Shown here piece by piece: positions 63,582-64,000 of a stretch of DNA of 64,000 nt. The notes under the pieces are model-generated. The model was not told the DNA's origin. It made no database searches and was given only the letters and a program-made list of their open reading frames with translations. The position numbers were made by a program, and so were the translations under genes. Origin of the DNA: Balneola sp. (GTDB lineage: Bacteria > Bacteroidota > Rhodothermia > Balneolales > Balneolaceae); NCBI GenBank assembly GCA_002696035.1, contig NZQV01000010.1:827764-891763 (forward strand). Direction: 5' to 3'. Every line of letters starts with the position of its first letter. The first letter of the stretch is position 1.

Positions 63582-64000
63582 AGCCGAGTAATTATTTATG
63601 ATTATTAAATTTGCTCCCGAAAATGAACCTAAAGTCTTCTTCAATGAAAGCGCGCCAAATTATAAAGGATTACAGTTGAAACTAAATTAAATTTAATTCA
63701 CTCTTAAAAAACCACCTAATCATGCAGTTCATGATTAGACCGAGATGAGTAAAAGTTTTCTCCTTAAATAATCTAAAATTTTCACTAAAAAATATATTTC
63801 TGATAGATTTAAAGGTAAAAATAGTTCAAAGTACAGTTTTTTCTTTTTCCCCTGCCTTATCTATACCCCATGAAAAACCTATAAAAAAATGTATATAAAA
63901 CAAAAAAGGTACTGTTATGAATAACAAGTAAAATGTGAATCAAATATTTATATTTGGTTTCCAATTAGAAGTATATGCTTAGGCAATACTATCTAGCGTA
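63582..64000. other. AT-rich intergenic end of window with one perfect hairpin
   Basis: About 420 bases with no supportable gene. The one clear structure is CTAATCATG (63716-63724), CAGTT loop, CATGATTAG (63730-63738), a perfect 9-bp inverted repeat. It lies 135 bases before the large lipoprotein start and has no T-run, so it may be an operator rather than a terminator. The rest is simple A/T sequence. Confidence 0.5.

Noticed and set aside
63946..63960. TATATTTGG as a promoter for a gene beyond the window
   Set aside because: Matches the TAnnTTTG pattern but lies in simple A/T sequence with no downstream gene in view to support it.

Overview
The window looks like chromosomal DNA of a free-living, probably marine member of the Fibrobacterota-Chlorobiota-Bacteroidota group, most like the Balneolota (Gracilimonas/Balneola-like) or a near relative. 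Reasons: three proteins end in type IX secretion (T9SS) C-terminal sorting domains of the NYPNPFNP type; there are PorV-like and DUF5723 outer-membrane proteins, a TonB-dependent receptor with an N-terminal carboxypeptidase-regulatory-like domain, a fused isobutyryl-CoA mutase (IcmF), weak Shine-Dalgarno use at most ATG starts, and moderate-to-low GC. This taxonomic call is inference from gene content.

Layout. 1-18.4 kb is housekeeping: the 3' part of a PcrA/UvrD helicase, a DUF5723 outer-membrane protein, Lon protease, tRNA-Val(GAC), a four-PAS soluble histidine kinase on the minus strand, then a translation and division run (thrS, infC with an ATC start, rpmI, rplT, a REP-like palindromic element, pheS, pheT, a small coiled-coil protein, zapA, a YmdB-type phosphodiesterase, a LolD-type ATPase and a membrane-anchored TPR protein), closed by a strong terminator.

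18.4-48 kb is a polysaccharide utilisation locus that I read as a laminarin (beta-1,3/1,6-glucan) locus. A five-gene minus-strand operon (27546 to 18454) encodes a clan GH-A secreted enzyme, a cytoplasmic GH149-like beta-1,3-glucan phosphorylase, a GH17 lipoprotein, a GH30 lipoprotein and a GPH-family sugar symporter. Divergent from it is a secreted GH16 laminarinase with CBM6-like and T9SS domains. A second minus-strand block (42872 to 30008) encodes the outer-membrane machinery: a multi-CBM T9SS protein, a TonB-dependent receptor, a large Asp-rich T9SS protein, a PorV-like barrel and a PpiC-type isomerase lipoprotein; no SusD is recognisable. A LacI regulator, a GH3 beta-glucosidase and another clan GH-A lipoprotein follow on the plus strand. 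A repeated inverted motif, TGCAAA-N12-TTTGCA and variants, sits in the three promoter regions of this locus and is a candidate shared operator. Working model: surface GH16 and CBM proteins cut and hold glucan, the receptor imports oligosaccharides, GH17/GH30/GH3 and the clan-A enzymes trim them, the symporter moves short beta-glucans inward, and the phosphorylase releases glucose-1-phosphate.

48-64 kb is again core metabolism and envelope: IcmF with an 18-bp palindrome just upstream, an Ig-like-domain lipoprotein, a three-lipoprotein cluster (COG3014-like, LPP20-like, LpoB-like), the NAD salvage pair pncB-pncA with a FAD oxidoreductase, a second DUF5723 protein and a large lipoprotein. The last ~420 bases are AT-rich and hold no gene I can support. 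No CRISPR array, rRNA, insertion sequence or prophage was seen.
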